Shown: positions 5,462 through 5,564 of the stretch, piece after piece
Layout: the number at the start of each line of letters is the position of its first letter
How positions within the stretch are numbered: the stretch's first letter is position 1
Assembly: GCA_934630995.1 (NCBI GenBank)
Contig: CAKTXU010000146.1
Location: 1 to 5,564 of the forward strand
Reading direction: 5' to 3'
Source: an uncultured Eubacteriales bacterium
Lineage (GTDB): Bacteria; Bacillota; Clostridia; Oscillospirales; Acutalibacteraceae
DNA length: 5,564 bases
Translations under genes and position numbers: made by a program
Notes under the pieces: model-generated
The model's input: only the letters and a program-made list of their open reading frames with translations
Told to the model about the DNA's origin: nothing
The model's database searches: none

Positions 5462-5484
5462 CATTGAAATGTTCCCACACATTG
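5450..5484. repeat. 8-bp inverted repeat upstream of the promoter
   Basis: CAATGTGT (5450-5457) and ACACATTG (5477-5484) are exact reverse complements 19 bp apart. The first arm is shared with the 17-bp dyad over the -35 box, so the two elements may form one regulatory region. It could also be chance in an AT-rich stretch. Confidence 0.35.
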
Positions 5485-5564
5485 ATAGGGCATTTTGTCA
5501 ATTTTTCAAGCTTTGCATCGGCGCAGGAATCCGTCCGCCTCGGGAAATGAAGCGAGCGGGGGAA
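5485..5564. other. Upstream flank without a recognisable gene
   Basis: No supported reading frame is seen here on either strand. The minus strand holds a consensus TTGACA (5501-5496) followed by no -10 box at the proper distance. The last 45 bp toward the right edge are GC-rich and may be the tail of a neighbouring transcription unit, but there is too little to tell. Confidence 0.4.

Noticed and set aside
5496..5501. Consensus -35 hexamer TTGACA on the minus strand
   Set aside because: No -10-like hexamer occurs 16-18 bp downstream (the sequence there is GTGGGA or similar). The promoter at 5424-5452 is complete and closer to the operon.
1..5564. CRISPR arrays, insertion sequences, tRNA or rRNA genes, phage or defence genes
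   Set aside because: No repeat-spacer pattern, terminal inverted repeats with transposase, RNA gene signature or defence-type protein was seen. The window is filled by a standard V-type ATPase operon and its control region.

Overview
The window holds most of one operon, read entirely on the minus strand, for a bacterial V/A-type ATPase (also called V-type ATP synthase, Ntp or archaeal-type ATPase). No second gene system was found. Base composition is moderately GC-rich, and there are clear AGGAGG-type Shine-Dalgarno sites, some TTG/GTG starts and a sigma-A-like promoter. Together with the subunit K architecture (an extra, non-c-like N-terminal membrane hairpin), these fit a member of the Firmicutes, probably a Clostridia-class anaerobe. 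That assignment is inference from style and family resemblance, not a database match.

Layout in transcription order, from right to left. The stretch 5310-5564 is a non-coding control region. It carries a good promoter (-35 TTGTAA, 17 bp, -10 TATACT), a 17-bp dyad over the -35 box, and a leader of about 108 nt with a strong 13-bp hairpin. The genes follow: a small coiled-coil stalk protein of the G/H type (4998-5309), subunit C (3926-4960), subunit I (1965-3905), subunit K (1458-1895), subunit F (1111-1419), subunit E (431-1027) and the first 125 codons of catalytic subunit A (1-375), which runs off the left edge. Intergenic gaps are 20 to 83 nt with no promoter or terminator seen inside, so one polycistronic message is likely. 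Subunits B and D would be expected beyond the left edge.

How the parts fit: A (with the unseen B) forms the catalytic A3B3 head. E and the G/H-like protein form the peripheral stalks. F (with the unseen D) is the central axle, and C is the socket joining the axle to the membrane ring of K. Subunit I is the stator carrying the ion half-channels, and its two essential arginines are visible. Depending on the cell, the complex makes ATP from an ion gradient or pumps H+ or Na+ using ATP.

The protein content is ordinary. The points most worth a second look are the promoter/leader architecture, two hairpins plus the best Shine-Dalgarno site at the I-K junction (K is the subunit needed in most copies), and the asymmetric K protein, whose second half alone looks like a complete c-type subunit.
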